64,000 bases of DNA from Comamonas testosteroni. Its GTDB lineage: Bacteria; Pseudomonadota; Gammaproteobacteria; Burkholderiales; Burkholderiaceae_C. Made by a program: the position numbers and the translations under genes. Shown here piece after piece: positions 17,261 through 25,943 of the stretch; the first letter of the stretch is position 1; every line of letters begins with the position of its first letter. The stretch spans positions 1,116,001 to 1,180,000 of the forward strand of contig CP044131.1 in assembly GCA_008727115.1 (NCBI GenBank), written 5' to 3'. Under the pieces are notes generated by a model that was given only the letters and a program-made list of their open reading frames with translations, made no database searches and was not told where the DNA came from.

Positions 17261-17476
17261 CTACTGGCGTTTGCCCACTTCGTTACCGATCAAAGCACCT
17301 GCGGCCGCACCGCCTACGGTGCCCAGCGTGCCGCCGAGTACCGCATTGCCGACAACACCACCGGCGACAGCGCCGACACCGGTGCCGACCTGAGCGTTGG
17401 TGGGAGAAGTAGAGCAGCCTGCCATGGCAAGTGTGAAGGCTGCCGAAGCGCTGATAACAAGGGTTCGCAGTTTCAT
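17261..17476 (-). CDS. Glycine-zipper lipoprotein, paralogue
   Basis: A 71-residue lipoprotein: signal peptide with lipobox LAMAGC (Cys21), then 'VGTGVGAVAGGVVGNAVLGG' and 'GTVGGAAAGALIGNEVGKRQ', matching the 15845-16105 protein almost motif for motif (both end ...GTxGGAAAGALIGNE). AGGAGA lies just before the ATG at 17476; the longer upstream frame is not conserved in character. OsmB-like; role in envelope stress is inferred from the family only. Confidence 0.8.
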   Translation of the reverse strand: MKLRTLVISASAAFTLAMAGCSTSPTNAQVGTGVGAVAGGVVGNAVLGGTLGTVGGAAAGALIGNEVGKRQ

Positions 17477-17684
17477 GGGTCTCTCCTGATTCGCTGCCGT
17501 GAGGCAGCAGGCAAAGAACATGGTGTGATATTGCCTGCGCCGCTGCTGCGCAAAGGTAGGAGATAGGGCCAAGCCTGTGTCGTGCAGGCTTGGCGGTGTC
17601 TGACACCTTGCAGAAAGCAGCAAGATTGATGTCCTGCCGATGTCCTACGGCCAGCCTGGCCGTGAGCGCTTCAGTGCCGCAGCA

Positions 17685-19178
17685 CTAGACCGAGCGGCTG
17701 CGTGCCAGTGGCGGATTGTGGGCGAAGTACTTGCGAATGCCCGTCATTAAAGCATCAGCCAGTTGCTCCCGGTAAGCGGCGGATGCCAGCTTCGCCTCTT
17801 CCTGAGGGTTGCTGATGAAGGCGGTTTCCACCAGCACGCTGGGGATATCGGGGGCTTTGAGCACGGCAAAACCGGCTTGCTCCACACGGGCCTTGTGCAG
17901 CTTGGCCATGGAGCCGATCTCGCCCAGCAGCGAGGTGCCGAGCTTGAGGCTGTCCTTGATCTGTGCGGTGGTGCTCATGTCCAGCAGCATGCGCTGCACA
18001 TGTTGATCTTTGAGTCCGCCCACATTCAGCCCACCAACCATGTCGGCCTGGTTTTCCTTGTTGGCCAGCCAGCGCGCGGCCGTACTGGAGGCGCCGCGTT
18101 CACTGAGTGCAAACACGCTGGCACCGCGTGCGGCGGGCGTGGTGAAGGCATCGGCGTGAATGCTGATGAACAAATCGGCTTGCACGCGGCGGGCTTTTTC
18201 TACGCGCGTGGCCAGGGGAACGAAAAAGTCGGCATCGCGCGTCATGAACGCTCGCATGGGGCTGCCACCGATGCGCGAGTTGTTGATGCGCTCGCGCAGC
18301 AGATGGGCGACTTTGAGCACTACATCCTTCTCGCGCAGGCCGCTGGGGCCAATGGCACCGGGGTCTTCGCCGCCATGGCCGGGATCCAGGGCCACGATGA
18401 TGATGCGGTCGGTGCTGCGTGAGGTCGCGATATTGGGTGCCGGCGCAGGTGCTGGCCTTGGTGCGGGTGCAGGAGCCGGGGGAGGGGGCGGTGGTGCAGG
18501 CACGGGAGCAGGAGCCTGTGCAATCACTGCCGGCGCTGGCGTAGGTGCTGGTGCCGGTGGGCGCTGGTGGTGCTGGGCAATCAAGTCGCCAAGAGGGTCT
18601 GCATCGGGCGCGGCGGCAATGACAGCTGGCGCTGGTGTGCTTACAGGAGGAGGCAACGGAGCTGCCCCAGCTCCCGTGCTGCGGGCATCGCGCAGGCGGT
18701 CGCTGATCAGGGCTTCCAGCGGATCCACGGCCTTGGCCGGGTACAAGTCCAGCACCAGGCGGTGCTTGTAGGGGGCAATCGGGGCCAGAGTGAAGACCTG
18801 GGGGCGAGCTTCCTGCTTGAGGTCGATCACCAGGCGAACCACGCCGGGGGCGAACTGCCCCACGCGGATGCTAGCGATATTGGGATCGTCTGCGCGGACC
18901 TTGGCGACCAGCTCCTTGAGGGCCGGATTCAGGTCCAGGCCTTCGACGTCCACGGCCAGACGCGGAGGACTGGGAACAAACACGGGCTTGGCCGTCAGCG
19001 GAATATCGGATTCCAGCGTGACGCGTGAATAGTCGGGGGCGGGCCAGACGCGTACGGCCACGATGGTGGCACCCTGCGCAATATGCTGGCGGCCCAGCAG
19101 CAGAACCACGCCGCCTGCCTGCAGCAGGTTGCGACGTGACAGCCCTGGAGAAACTGTGTTGGAAGTTGTTTTGCTCAT
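17685..19178 (-). CDS. amiC: N-acetylmuramoyl-L-alanine amidase (AmiC type, AMIN plus amidase_3)
   Basis: Periplasmic zinc amidase that cleaves peptidoglycan at daughter-cell separation. The 497-residue protein has a Tat signal (SRRNLLQAGG), an AMIN septal-targeting domain (~40-150: 'VAVRVWPAPDYSRVTLESD', 'RLVLDLYP'), a long Pro/Ala linker (~170-255), then the amidase_3 domain. This carries DPGHGGEDPGA, with the first zinc His, 'REKDVVLKVA', 'SIHADAF' with another zinc His, and the catalytic Glu in 'SVLVETAFISN'. The start overlaps the tsaE stop by 4 bp (ATGA), so they form an operon. Confidence 0.95.
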   Translation of the reverse strand: MSKTTSNTVSPGLSRRNLLQAGGVVLLLGRQHIAQGATIVAVRVWPAPDYSRVTLESDIPLTAKPVFVPSPPRLAVDVEGLDLNPALKELVAKVRADDPNIASIRVGQFAPGVVRLVIDLKQEARPQVFTLAPIAPYKHRLVLDLYPAKAVDPLEALISDRLRDARSTGAGAAPLPPPVSTPAPAVIAAAPDADPLGDLIAQHHQRPPAPAPTPAPAVIAQAPAPVPAPPPPPPAPAPAPRPAPAPAPNIATSRSTDRIIIVALDPGHGGEDPGAIGPSGLREKDVVLKVAHLLRERINNSRIGGSPMRAFMTRDADFFVPLATRVEKARRVQADLFISIHADAFTTPAARGASVFALSERGASSTAARWLANKENQADMVGGLNVGGLKDQHVQRMLLDMSTTAQIKDSLKLGTSLLGEIGSMAKLHKARVEQAGFAVLKAPDIPSVLVETAFISNPQEEAKLASAAYREQLADALMTGIRKYFAHNPPLARSRSV

Positions 19179-19651
19179 GCCGTCAATGCTTCAAGCACCG
19201 TGCAGCCAGCGGGGGTGGCTGCCTTGAGCGTCACCTGCCGCTGCACATCGTCAACTGCTTCAATATGGATAGCTATATCCGCAACAGGTGTAACCGCTGC
19301 GGCCTTCTCGGGCCATTCTGCCAGCTTGAGTCCGCTGCTTGCAAAAATGTCCCGAAAACCCGCATCTTCCCACTCGCGCGGATCGTCAAAGCGGTAGAAG
19401 TCAAAGTGCCAGATGGACAGATCGCCGGCCTCGTGCGGCTCCACCACGGCATAGGTGGGGCTTTTGATACGGCCTTGAACACCTAAAGCGCGCAGCCAAT
19501 GGCGCACCAGGGTGGTCTTGCCTGCGCCCAAGTCGCCATGCAGGGTGACGTACGCGTTGCGCAGCTGGGGCAGGGCTGCCAGTTGCCGGGCAAAGTGCTC
19601 GGTATCTTGTTCATCGCGCCAGACTATCTGGCGCTGCGCCAGCGCTTGCAT
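19175..19651 (-). CDS. tsaE: tRNA t6A biosynthesis ATPase TsaE
   Basis: P-loop ATPase partner of TsaB/TsaD in making N6-threonylcarbamoyladenosine at position 37 of ANN-decoding tRNAs. The 158-residue protein has Walker A GDLGAGKTT (39-47), 'SPTYAVVEPH', the Walker B-like 'IWHFDFYRFDDPREWEDAG' and 'LKLAEWPEKA'. The ATG at 19651 gives the usual family length. It is divergent from queG with only 27 bp between start codons, so each promoter must lie inside the other coding sequence or in this short gap. Confidence 0.95.
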   Translation of the reverse strand: MQALAQRQIVWRDEQDTEHFARQLAALPQLRNAYVTLHGDLGAGKTTLVRHWLRALGVQGRIKSPTYAVVEPHEAGDLSIWHFDFYRFDDPREWEDAGFRDIFASSGLKLAEWPEKAAAVTPVADIAIHIEAVDDVQRQVTLKAATPAGCTVLEALTA

Positions 19652-19678
19652 GGGCTCGCTTCCTACAATTCGGGGTGT

Positions 19679-20749
19679 ATGTTGAGCAGCAGTCAATTGA
19701 TTCCTTTGATGCAAGCCTGGGCTCGCGAGCTGGGATTTTCCCAAATCGGCGTGGCGGGCGTGGATTTGTCCTCGGCAGAATCCGGTTTGCTGCAATGGTT
19801 GGAGCAGGGGTTTCATGGCGAGATGCATTACATGCAGGCCCATGGTTTGAAACGAGCCCGTCCTGCCGAATTAGTTCCCGGAACCGTGAGCGTGATCACC
19901 GCACGCATGGATTATCTGCCGCGAGATACGCCCAAGGGCTGGCAGGCCGTGGAATGGGATCGTCTCAAGCGGCCCGATGAAGGCATTGTCTCCGTCTATG
20001 CGCGGGGGCGGGACTATCACAAGGTGCTGCGCAACCGTCTGCAGAAGCTGGCCGAGCGCATTGCGCAGGAGATCGGCCCGTTCGGCCACCGTGCATTCAC
20101 CGACTCTGCTCCGGTGCTGGAGGCCGAGCTGGCCAGCCGCAGCGGCCAGGGCTGGCGCGGCAAGCACACGCTGGTGCTCAATCGGGATGCGGGCTCCATG
20201 TTCTTTCTGGGCGAAATCTATGTGGACTTTGCGCTGGAGGCTACCGAGCCCGTCACCGCGCATTGCGGCAGCTGCTCGTCCTGCATGGATGCCTGCCCCA
20301 CGGGCGCCATCATTGCGCCGCACCGGGTGGATGCACGGCGCTGTGTCTCTTACCTGACCATCGAGCATGCAGGCAGCATTCCCGAAGACATGCGCCCGCT
20401 GCTGGCCAACCGCATCTATGGCTGCGATGACTGCCAACTGGCTTGCCCCTGGAACAAGTTTGCCCAGCCCAGCACCTTGCCGGACTTTGATGCCCGCGCC
20501 GGACTGGCGGGAACGCAGCTGGTGCATTTCTTTGCCTGGGACGAGGCCACGTTTTTGCGCGTGACCGAAGGCAGCCCGATTCGCCGCATAGGCCATGCGC
20601 GCTGGCTGCGCAATGTGGCCGTGGCCCTGGGCAATGCCTGGCGCGAAACCGGTCAGCCGGAGCTAAAGGCTGCGCTGCAAAGCCGTGCCGATCATCCCGA
20701 CCCGGTAGTGGCCGAGCATGTGGCATGGGCGCTGGCGCAGCGCGGCTAA
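19679..20749 (+). CDS. queG: Epoxyqueuosine reductase QueG
   Basis: Cobalamin and 4Fe-4S dependent enzyme that reduces epoxyqueuosine to queuosine in tRNA. The 356-residue protein carries the catalytic-Asp region FTDSAPVLEAELA (Asp142), the first cluster motif CGSCSSCMDACPTGAI (Cys 196, 199, 202, 206) and the second CDDCQLACPWN (Cys 249, 252, 256, with Cys222 nearby), followed by HEAT-like C-terminal helices. Its cobalamin need fits the B12 uptake genes at the start of the window, although these are not linked to it. ATG at 19679 gives the family N-terminus. Confidence 0.97.
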   Translation: MLSSSQLIPLMQAWARELGFSQIGVAGVDLSSAESGLLQWLEQGFHGEMHYMQAHGLKRARPAELVPGTVSVITARMDYLPRDTPKGWQAVEWDRLKRPDEGIVSVYARGRDYHKVLRNRLQKLAERIAQEIGPFGHRAFTDSAPVLEAELASRSGQGWRGKHTLVLNRDAGSMFFLGEIYVDFALEATEPVTAHCGSCSSCMDACPTGAIIAPHRVDARRCVSYLTIEHAGSIPEDMRPLLANRIYGCDDCQLACPWNKFAQPSTLPDFDARAGLAGTQLVHFFAWDEATFLRVTEGSPIRRIGHARWLRNVAVALGNAWRETGQPELKAALQSRADHPDPVVAEHVAWALAQRG

Positions 20750-20759
20750 TTTTGAGCAA

Positions 20760-20812
20760 AATCGGCCTCTAGCGCTTATCTGGTAAGCGCTGGCAGCTAT
20801 CAATTTCTAATA
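20760..20812. repeat. AT-ended palindromic intergenic repeat, full copy
   Basis: Read on the minus strand: AAATTGATAGCTGCCAGCGC, then TTACCAGATAAGCGCT, then AGAGGCCGATTTT. The core AGCGCTTA/TAAGCGCT forms an 8-bp stem. It fills the gap between the convergent queG and AEC transporter genes; the transporter stop codon lies just beside it. Confidence 0.8.
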
Positions 20813-20816
20813 TTTT

Positions 20817-21734
20817 TTAGATCCCAATCAGCCACAGTCCAAACGGCAGGCTGAGCACACCCAGCATGGTGGACAGCGAAATCAGGCTGGCCACCAGCGA
20901 TCCCTCATAACCCATGCGCACGGCCAGCACATAGCAGGACGAGGCCGTGGGTAGGCTGGAAAACGCCATCAGCGCAATCGCCTGCGGCTGGTTGAGATTG
21001 AAGATGCGCACCATGGCAAAGGCAATCAGCGGCTGAATGGCATGGCGGATCAGCAGCAGCTCGCCCGCCAGCAGCTTGTTGCTGGCCAGCGCGCCGAGCT
21101 TGAGGCCCGCACCGGCAGCCATCAGCCCCAGCGCGATGGAGGCCGCGCCCAGTCGGGCTACAGGCGTTTCGATCAAAGTGGGAATCTTTAGCCCCGCTGC
21201 ATTGAACAGCAGGGCACTGATGGTGGCGATGATGAGCGGGTTGCGCAGCAACTGCCCCACAAACGGCTGGCCGCTGCCGCGTGACATAGGCCAGACGGCA
21301 GCTACATTGAACAGCGGCACGGACACGCCAATCAGCACCGAGACATAGAGCAGCCCATCGGGCCCCGCCAGGCGTGAGACCAGCGCCAGCGCGATGAAGG
21401 AGTTGAAGCGAAACGCCACCTGCGCCGCGCCTGCGTAGCTGCGTGTGTCTATGCGTTTGCCCAGCCAGGGCAGGTGCGGCAGGCTGTAGGTCAGCACAAT
21501 GCCCAGCAGCCCACCCAGCACCCCGGCGACCAGCAACTGACTGGCCTCGCCCCACTGAATCGGGTTGCGCGTGATGGAGTGAAACAGCAGCACCGGAAAC
21601 AGCAGGTAGTACACCAGTTGCTCCACCGGTTGCCAGATGCTGCGGTTGATGGGCGTGAAGCGGCACAGCACATAACCGAGCACGATGAGCGCGAAATCAG
21701 GGAAAAGCAGTTCGAGATAGTTCACGGACTGCAA
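20817..21734 (-). CDS. AEC-family (auxin efflux carrier-like) transporter
   Basis: A 305-residue inner-membrane protein with about 10 hydrophobic segments in the inverted 5+5 arrangement of the AEC/BART superfamily. Recognisable parts are 'FALIVLGYVLCRF' at the start, 'VSVPLFNVAAVWPM' in the middle and 'ALMAFSSLPTASSCYVLAVRMG' near the end, where the crossover Pro and the S/T-rich motif are typical. Bacterial members often export or import malate or malonate, but the substrate cannot be read. The gene is monocistronic, convergent with queG. Confidence 0.85.
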   Translation of the reverse strand: MQSVNYLELLFPDFALIVLGYVLCRFTPINRSIWQPVEQLVYYLLFPVLLFHSITRNPIQWGEASQLLVAGVLGGLLGIVLTYSLPHLPWLGKRIDTRSYAGAAQVAFRFNSFIALALVSRLAGPDGLLYVSVLIGVSVPLFNVAAVWPMSRGSGQPFVGQLLRNPLIIATISALLFNAAGLKIPTLIETPVARLGAASIALGLMAAGAGLKLGALASNKLLAGELLLIRHAIQPLIAFAMVRIFNLNQPQAIALMAFSSLPTASSCYVLAVRMGYEGSLVASLISLSTMLGVLSLPFGLWLIGI

Positions 21735-21859
21735 GCATAGGGGCGTAGTGATGATTGCTGAAGGAAAGCTGTCATCGATTTTTTGCGGATTAGCGCTTAC
21801 TGTCGACAGGTCGCCGATTCAGTCTGAACATTGACGCGGTTCAACAAACTTGCGAAAGC

Positions 21860-21877
21860 CTAGGGTAATCACTTAGA
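21860..21877. promoter_or_regulatory. CCTAGGG-N4 dyad-like element upstream of Bug gene
   Basis: CCTAGGG TAAT CACTTAG: left half identical to the perfect dyad upstream of pchA, right half partly conserved, 85 bp before the start codon. Confidence 0.35.
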
Positions 21878-21961
21878 AATCAGGGCTAACAAGAATGTGT
21901 AGTGTTTTTCGCGGCACTTACTATCAGCGCTCAATTTCAGAACTCATAAGGAGATCCCTTC

Positions 21962-22942
21962 ATGAAGCGTCGTATGTATATGGGCCTGACCCTGGCTCTG
22001 GCCACTGCAGGCTTTTCCGGTGCAGTGATGGCTCAAGCCAACTACCCCACCAAGCCCATCAAGCTGCTGGTGCCCTTTGCGGCAGGCGGCACGACCGACA
22101 TCATTGCGCGCGTGATTGCCGACCCGCTGGGCAAGGAACTGGGCCAGCCCGTCATCGTCGACAACAAGGGTGGTGGTGGTGGCGTGATTGGCGCACTGGA
22201 AACTTCGCGCCAAAAGCCTGATGGCTACAGCCTGGGCATCTCCACGCTGTCGACCATGGCCACCAACCCGGCCATCAATCCCAAGACACCCTACAACCCG
22301 CTGACCGATTTCACGCCCATCATCAATATTGCGGCCACGCCCAATGTGATCGCCGTGAACCCAAAGTTCCCCGGTGCAGCCAACTACAAGGCGTTCGAGG
22401 CTGAGCTCAAGGCGCATCCCGGCAAGTACTCCTACGGCTCGTCCGGTACGGGCGGCATTCAGCACATGCTGATGGAGCTGTACAAGTCGCTGACGGGCAT
22501 TGACATGACCCACGTGCCCTACCGCGGCGCAGGCCCGGCGCTGAATGACGCGGTTGCCGGCCAGATTCCCATGATCCTGGACAACCTGCCCTCGGCTCTG
22601 CCCTTCATCAAGGATGGCCGCCTCAAGGCCGTGGCCGTGGCTGCGCCCCAGCGTCTGGCCGTGCTGCCCGATGTGCCTACCTTCAAGGAAGTGGGCATGG
22701 AGCAGGTCAACCGCATGGCTTCTTACGGCATTCTGGGCCCCAAGGGCATGGACAAGGCCGTGGTCGACAAGATCAATGCCGCTGTGAAGAAGGTGCTGCA
22801 GGACCCCGCGGTGAAGAAGCGCATTGAAGACACCGGCTCGCTGGTGGTCGGTAACTCGACGGCTGAGTTCGCCAAGGAACTCAAGGACGAGTACGAAACC
22901 TACAAGCAGGTAGTGGCCAAGCAGAAGCTGACACTAGACTAA
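21962..22942 (+). CDS. Bug-family periplasmic solute-binding protein (tripartite tricarboxylate transporter type)
   Basis: A 326-residue extracytoplasmic receptor. Signal peptide about 1-25 (ALATAGFSGAVMAQA), then the Bug hallmark 'YPTKPIKLLVPFAAGGTTDIIAR' (read in parts), 'GGGGGVIGA', 'KPDGYSLGISTLST', 'THVPYRGAGPALNDAVAGQI'. Bug proteins bind small carboxylates or aromatic acids; most genomes of this group carry many orphan copies without transporter membrane genes, and none is adjacent here. AAGGAG lies 8 bp before ATG. An upstream CCTAGGG element and a strong terminator frame the unit. Confidence 0.92.
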   Translation: MKRRMYMGLTLALATAGFSGAVMAQANYPTKPIKLLVPFAAGGTTDIIARVIADPLGKELGQPVIVDNKGGGGGVIGALETSRQKPDGYSLGISTLSTMATNPAINPKTPYNPLTDFTPIINIAATPNVIAVNPKFPGAANYKAFEAELKAHPGKYSYGSSGTGGIQHMLMELYKSLTGIDMTHVPYRGAGPALNDAVAGQIPMILDNLPSALPFIKDGRLKAVAVAAPQRLAVLPDVPTFKEVGMEQVNRMASYGILGPKGMDKAVVDKINAAVKKVLQDPAVKKRIEDTGSLVVGNSTAEFAKELKDEYETYKQVVAKQKLTLD

Positions 22943-22945
22943 GCT

Positions 22946-22974
22946 CCACACCACACCACACCACACCACACACA
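22946..22974 (+). repeat. CACAC-type pentanucleotide microsatellite
   Basis: CCACA repeated about five times in the 3' untranslated part of the Bug gene, between its stop codon and terminator. Confidence 0.85.
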
Positions 22975-23003
22975 ATGAGCTTCTGAATTAGAAGCGCTAT
23001 CCG

Positions 23004-23046
23004 CAAGCCCAAAGCGCCTGAGAAGGCGCTTTGGGCTTGTTTTCTT
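23004..23046 (+). terminator. Intrinsic terminator of the first Bug gene
   Basis: A 16-bp perfect stem (CAAGCCCAAAGCGCCT at 23004-23019 with 23024-23039), tetraloop, then a T-rich tail. It abuts the stop codon of the convergent AAA ATPase gene at 23047. Confidence 0.92.
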
Positions 23047-24288
23047 TCAGGCTTCAAGCCATTCCCAGCGCGGCAACTCACGCTCGCTCAGGTTGGCGAT
23101 GCGGGTCTCGCCCAGCTCTTTTTCCAGATGAATGGGCTGCCAGTGGGGCAGAGCTGCGTCATCTTCTTCATCCACGTTTTCTGGTGCGCTGTGATCGAAC
23201 TGCGCATCTTCCAGTGCATTGAGCAAGCGGTTGGCGTGGGTCACCACAATCAGCTGGGTCTGGCGCGCGGCCTGGGTAATGAGGCGGCCCAGCGCTGGCA
23301 GCAGATCGGGGTGCAAGCTGGTTTCAGGCTCGTTCAGCACCAGCAGCTGTGGCGGGCGCGGGCTGAGCAGGGCGGCTATCAGCAGCAGATAGCGCAGCGT
23401 GCCATCCGACAGTTCGGCAGCGCTCAAGGGGCGCAGCAGACCGGGCTGGTGCATTTGCACGATGAGGCGATTGCCCTCGCCCGCAATGCTAAGGCTGGCG
23501 CCCGAAAACGCATCGCCCACGGCTTGCTGCAGCGCTTCGTTATCGCCAATTTGCCCAATGGTCAGCAACGCAGCCGCCATATCGTGGCCATCGCCGCTGA
23601 GCACGGGCGTATAGCAGCCCAGCTGCGGCTGGCGCGCCGGGGCATCGGCATCGGTGCGGAAATGATCGTAAAAGCGCCAAGCGCGGATTTCCTCGCGCAG
23701 CGTAATGATCTCGGGCGCACCACGCGGGTCCACCAGCTCGGTCATCATGCTAGCCCAGCGGGCCACAGGGCGCTCCAGCGTCTGCCAGCTGGCGCGGCCA
23801 CCGCCGTCGCTGCGCAGCTTCAGCGCAGGGCCTTTGCGCTCTACCAGCAGACTGGCGGGGCGGCGCACGGCACCTGCCCACACGGCTTCGGCCTTGATTT
23901 CGGGGTCTTGTGCGAAAGGTGCGGGCACGCTGCTGGGCGCTGGGCGGCCCAGGGCAATCGCGTAACTCAAACCATCCCAGCCCTGGCTGGCAAAGCCCAG
24001 CTCCAGCCGCTCGGTCTTTTTGCGTACCGTGCCTTGCACGGGATAGTCGCCCCGGCGCATGGCGGCAGTGATTTCTTCGGGTCCGGCCCAGAGCGTGGAG
24101 GGCAGGCCACCCTCGCGCACCAGCGACTGCACGGCGCCGCCATAGGCAATATCGCCCAGCAGGCGCAGCGATTTGTAGACGCTGCTTTTGCCGCTGCCAT
24201 TGGGGCCGGTGACTACGGTCAATCGGCCCAGCGGCATGACCAGGCGGCGCAGGCTGCGGTAGTTGGCGATGGCAAGAGTAGAAAGCAT
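23047..24288 (-). CDS. AAA-type ATPase of the SMC/OLD-like class
   Basis: A 413-residue ATPase. Walker A GPNGSGKSS (28-36) follows 'LAIANYRSLRRLVMPLGRLTVVTG' (split), the RecF/AAA_21 start. A signature-like 'LSDGTLRYL' and Walker B 'LLVLNEPETSLHPDLLP' occur around residues 295-330, then 'LIVVTHANRLLNAL'. This is the class used in many single-protein predicted ATPases and in some phage-defence systems, but no nuclease (Toprim) domain or partner gene is seen. The acidic tail (DEEDDAALP) is of unknown use. ATG 24288 is used because the frame upstream runs into the divergent xerD leader. Confidence 0.8.
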   Translation of the reverse strand: MLSTLAIANYRSLRRLVMPLGRLTVVTGPNGSGKSSVYKSLRLLGDIAYGGAVQSLVREGGLPSTLWAGPEEITAAMRRGDYPVQGTVRKKTERLELGFASQGWDGLSYAIALGRPAPSSVPAPFAQDPEIKAEAVWAGAVRRPASLLVERKGPALKLRSDGGGRASWQTLERPVARWASMMTELVDPRGAPEIITLREEIRAWRFYDHFRTDADAPARQPQLGCYTPVLSGDGHDMAAALLTIGQIGDNEALQQAVGDAFSGASLSIAGEGNRLIVQMHQPGLLRPLSAAELSDGTLRYLLLIAALLSPRPPQLLVLNEPETSLHPDLLPALGRLITQAARQTQLIVVTHANRLLNALEDAQFDHSAPENVDEEDDAALPHWQPIHLEKELGETRIANLSERELPRWEWLEA

Positions 24289-24329
24289 GGCGGGCCATGG
24301 TAGCAGCGCCAGCGTGTACGCTAGTGCCC

Positions 24330-25286
24330 ATGTCAGAAGCCCCGAAAAAAACACGCAAGCCGCAGATTCCCGAGGATTGGCCCCAGCCCTTGCTCGCCAG
24401 CCAGGACGCCATGGATTTATTCATAGATGCTCTGCTGCTGGAAGACGGCCTCTCGCGCAACACTCTGGCGGCTTACCGGCGTGACCTGACGGCAGCTTCG
24501 CGCTGGCTGGCAAAGCTGGAGCCTGCCAAGGCGCTGGATGCAGCGCAGGAATCTGATCTGCAGGACTATTTCAGCGCCCGGGTGGACGATACCAAGGCCA
24601 CTTCATCCAACCGGCGCCTCACGGTGCTGCGCCGCTACTTTCACTGGGCGCTGCGCGAAAAGCGCGTAGCGGCCGACCCCACGGTGCGCATGCTGGCCGC
24701 CAAGCAGGCACCGCGCATGCCCAAGGTGCTGACGCAGCAGCAGGTGGAGGCGTTGCTGAACGCGCCGGATGTCGATACCCCGCTGGGCCTGCGCGACCGC
24801 GCCATGCTGGAGCTGATGTATGCCAGCGGCCTGCGCGTGAGCGAGCTGGTGGGCGTGCGCATGCACGAGCTGGACCTGCGTGCGGGCGTGCTGCGCGTCA
24901 CCGGCAAGGGCCGCAAAGAGCGGCTGGTGCCCTTTGGCCAGGAAGCGCAGCACTGGCTGGAGCGTTATCTGGCGCAGGCGCGCAGCGCCATTTTGTGCGG
25001 GCAGCAGAGCGAGGCCGTCTTCGTCACCCAGCGCGGCGCAGGCATGAGCCGGGTGATGTTCTGGATCATCGTCAAAAAATGTGCGCAACTGGCGGGCATT
25101 ACCTCACCCCTGTCACCGCACACGCTGCGCCATGCGTTCGCCACGCATTTGCTCAACCACGGCGCCGATCTGCGCGTGGTGCAGATGCTGCTGGGCCACG
25201 CCGACATTTCCACCACCACCATCTACACCCATGTGGCGCGTGAGCGCCTCAAGGCGCTGCACGCAGAGCATCATCCGCGAGGGTGA
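24330..25286 (+). CDS. xerD: Site-specific tyrosine recombinase XerD
   Basis: Resolves chromosome dimers at dif together with XerC at the septum. The 318-residue protein has the N-terminal SAM-like core-binding domain ('MDLFIDALLLEDGLSRNTLAAYRRDL' region, 28-53) and the catalytic domain with all six residues: Arg169 (GLRVSELVG), Lys193 (TGKGRKER), His264 and Arg267 (SPHTLRHAFATHLL), His290 (LLGHADISTT) and Tyr299 (TTIYTHV). The conserved family ending LKALHAEHHPRG is present. The stop codon is directly adjacent (0 bp) to the convergent neighbour's stop codon. No dif site was recognised nearby. Confidence 0.96.
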   Translation: MSEAPKKTRKPQIPEDWPQPLLASQDAMDLFIDALLLEDGLSRNTLAAYRRDLTAASRWLAKLEPAKALDAAQESDLQDYFSARVDDTKATSSNRRLTVLRRYFHWALREKRVAADPTVRMLAAKQAPRMPKVLTQQQVEALLNAPDVDTPLGLRDRAMLELMYASGLRVSELVGVRMHELDLRAGVLRVTGKGRKERLVPFGQEAQHWLERYLAQARSAILCGQQSEAVFVTQRGAGMSRVMFWIIVKKCAQLAGITSPLSPHTLRHAFATHLLNHGADLRVVQMLLGHADISTTTIYTHVARERLKALHAEHHPRG

Positions 25287-25943
25287 TCAGGCTGCAGGGG
25301 CGGCAAGCTGCAGGTAGTACAGCCCCCAGACTGCAGCAGGGTAGCGCTGCTTGAGGGGGAGATTTCGCAACTCTTCAATGTGCTGGGGGGCAAAAATAGC
25401 CCATAGCGGGCCTACGCCGCCCACAGCCAGCGGAACGCCGTCAAGCTGTGTGGCAATCAGCATGCGCCAGCGCACGGCCTGAGCCAGTGGCATCTGTGTG
25501 CGGTAGCCATCAATGCCTTGCAGCGTCAACTGCAGGCCTTGTGCCATGGCCTGCCCCATGTCGATGCCGCAAGCCTGCAGGACATGTTCGAGCAGCGGCC
25601 CTTGCAGGCTGTGTTCGGCTTCGTCGTATTCCAGCTGTGTCTTGACGGAGTGCTGCTCGAGGCTGTTGAGGGCATCCATGCCGCAGGACCATGCGCTTTC
25701 GAACTGGTAGCCGTGCATTTGCAGCATGCGGTCGGCCACAGCCTGTGGCTTGCCTCGGTTGGCCTGTACTCCAGGGCCGCTGATGGTCAGCATCACGGGC
25801 TGCAGGCCGTCGAGCACGCAAGGGCGGGACGCCTTGCGGGTGGCTGCAGCCGTACCGGGCAGTGCCATGGCGCCCAGTGCGGCGCCAGCGGCACCGCTTT
25901 GCATCAACAGGGTGCGACGCGAAACAGTTTTTTGATCTGCCAT
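25287..25943 (-). CDS. Secreted small protein resembling the sulfite-oxidase/molybdopterin-binding fold
   Basis: A 218-residue protein with a twin-arginine signal (VSRRTLLMQSGAAGAALGAM). The mature part resembles the SUOX/YedY molybdopterin-binding fold in outline: 'HSLQGPLLEHVLQACGID' (Moco-fold 'w.G..L.dvL...G'), 'LTLQGIDGYRTQMPLAQAV', 'IATQLDGVPLAVGGVGPLWAIFAP', then 'RYPAAVWGLYYL'. It is short and I see no clear molybdenum-ligand Cys, so it may be a cofactor-less relative. Such proteins often sit beside heme-containing signalling or oxidoreductase genes; here the neighbours (xerD and a Bug gene) give no clue. Function unknown. Confidence 0.6.
   Translation of the reverse strand: MADQKTVSRRTLLMQSGAAGAALGAMALPGTAAATRKASRPCVLDGLQPVMLTISGPGVQANRGKPQAVADRMLQMHGYQFESAWSCGMDALNSLEQHSVKTQLEYDEAEHSLQGPLLEHVLQACGIDMGQAMAQGLQLTLQGIDGYRTQMPLAQAVRWRMLIATQLDGVPLAVGGVGPLWAIFAPQHIEELRNLPLKQRYPAAVWGLYYLQLAAPAA

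Noticed and set aside
23047..24288. AAA ATPase plus xerD as a phage-defence island
   Set aside because: The ATPase lacks a Toprim or other effector domain, xerD has all features of the housekeeping recombinase, and no mobile-element borders were seen.
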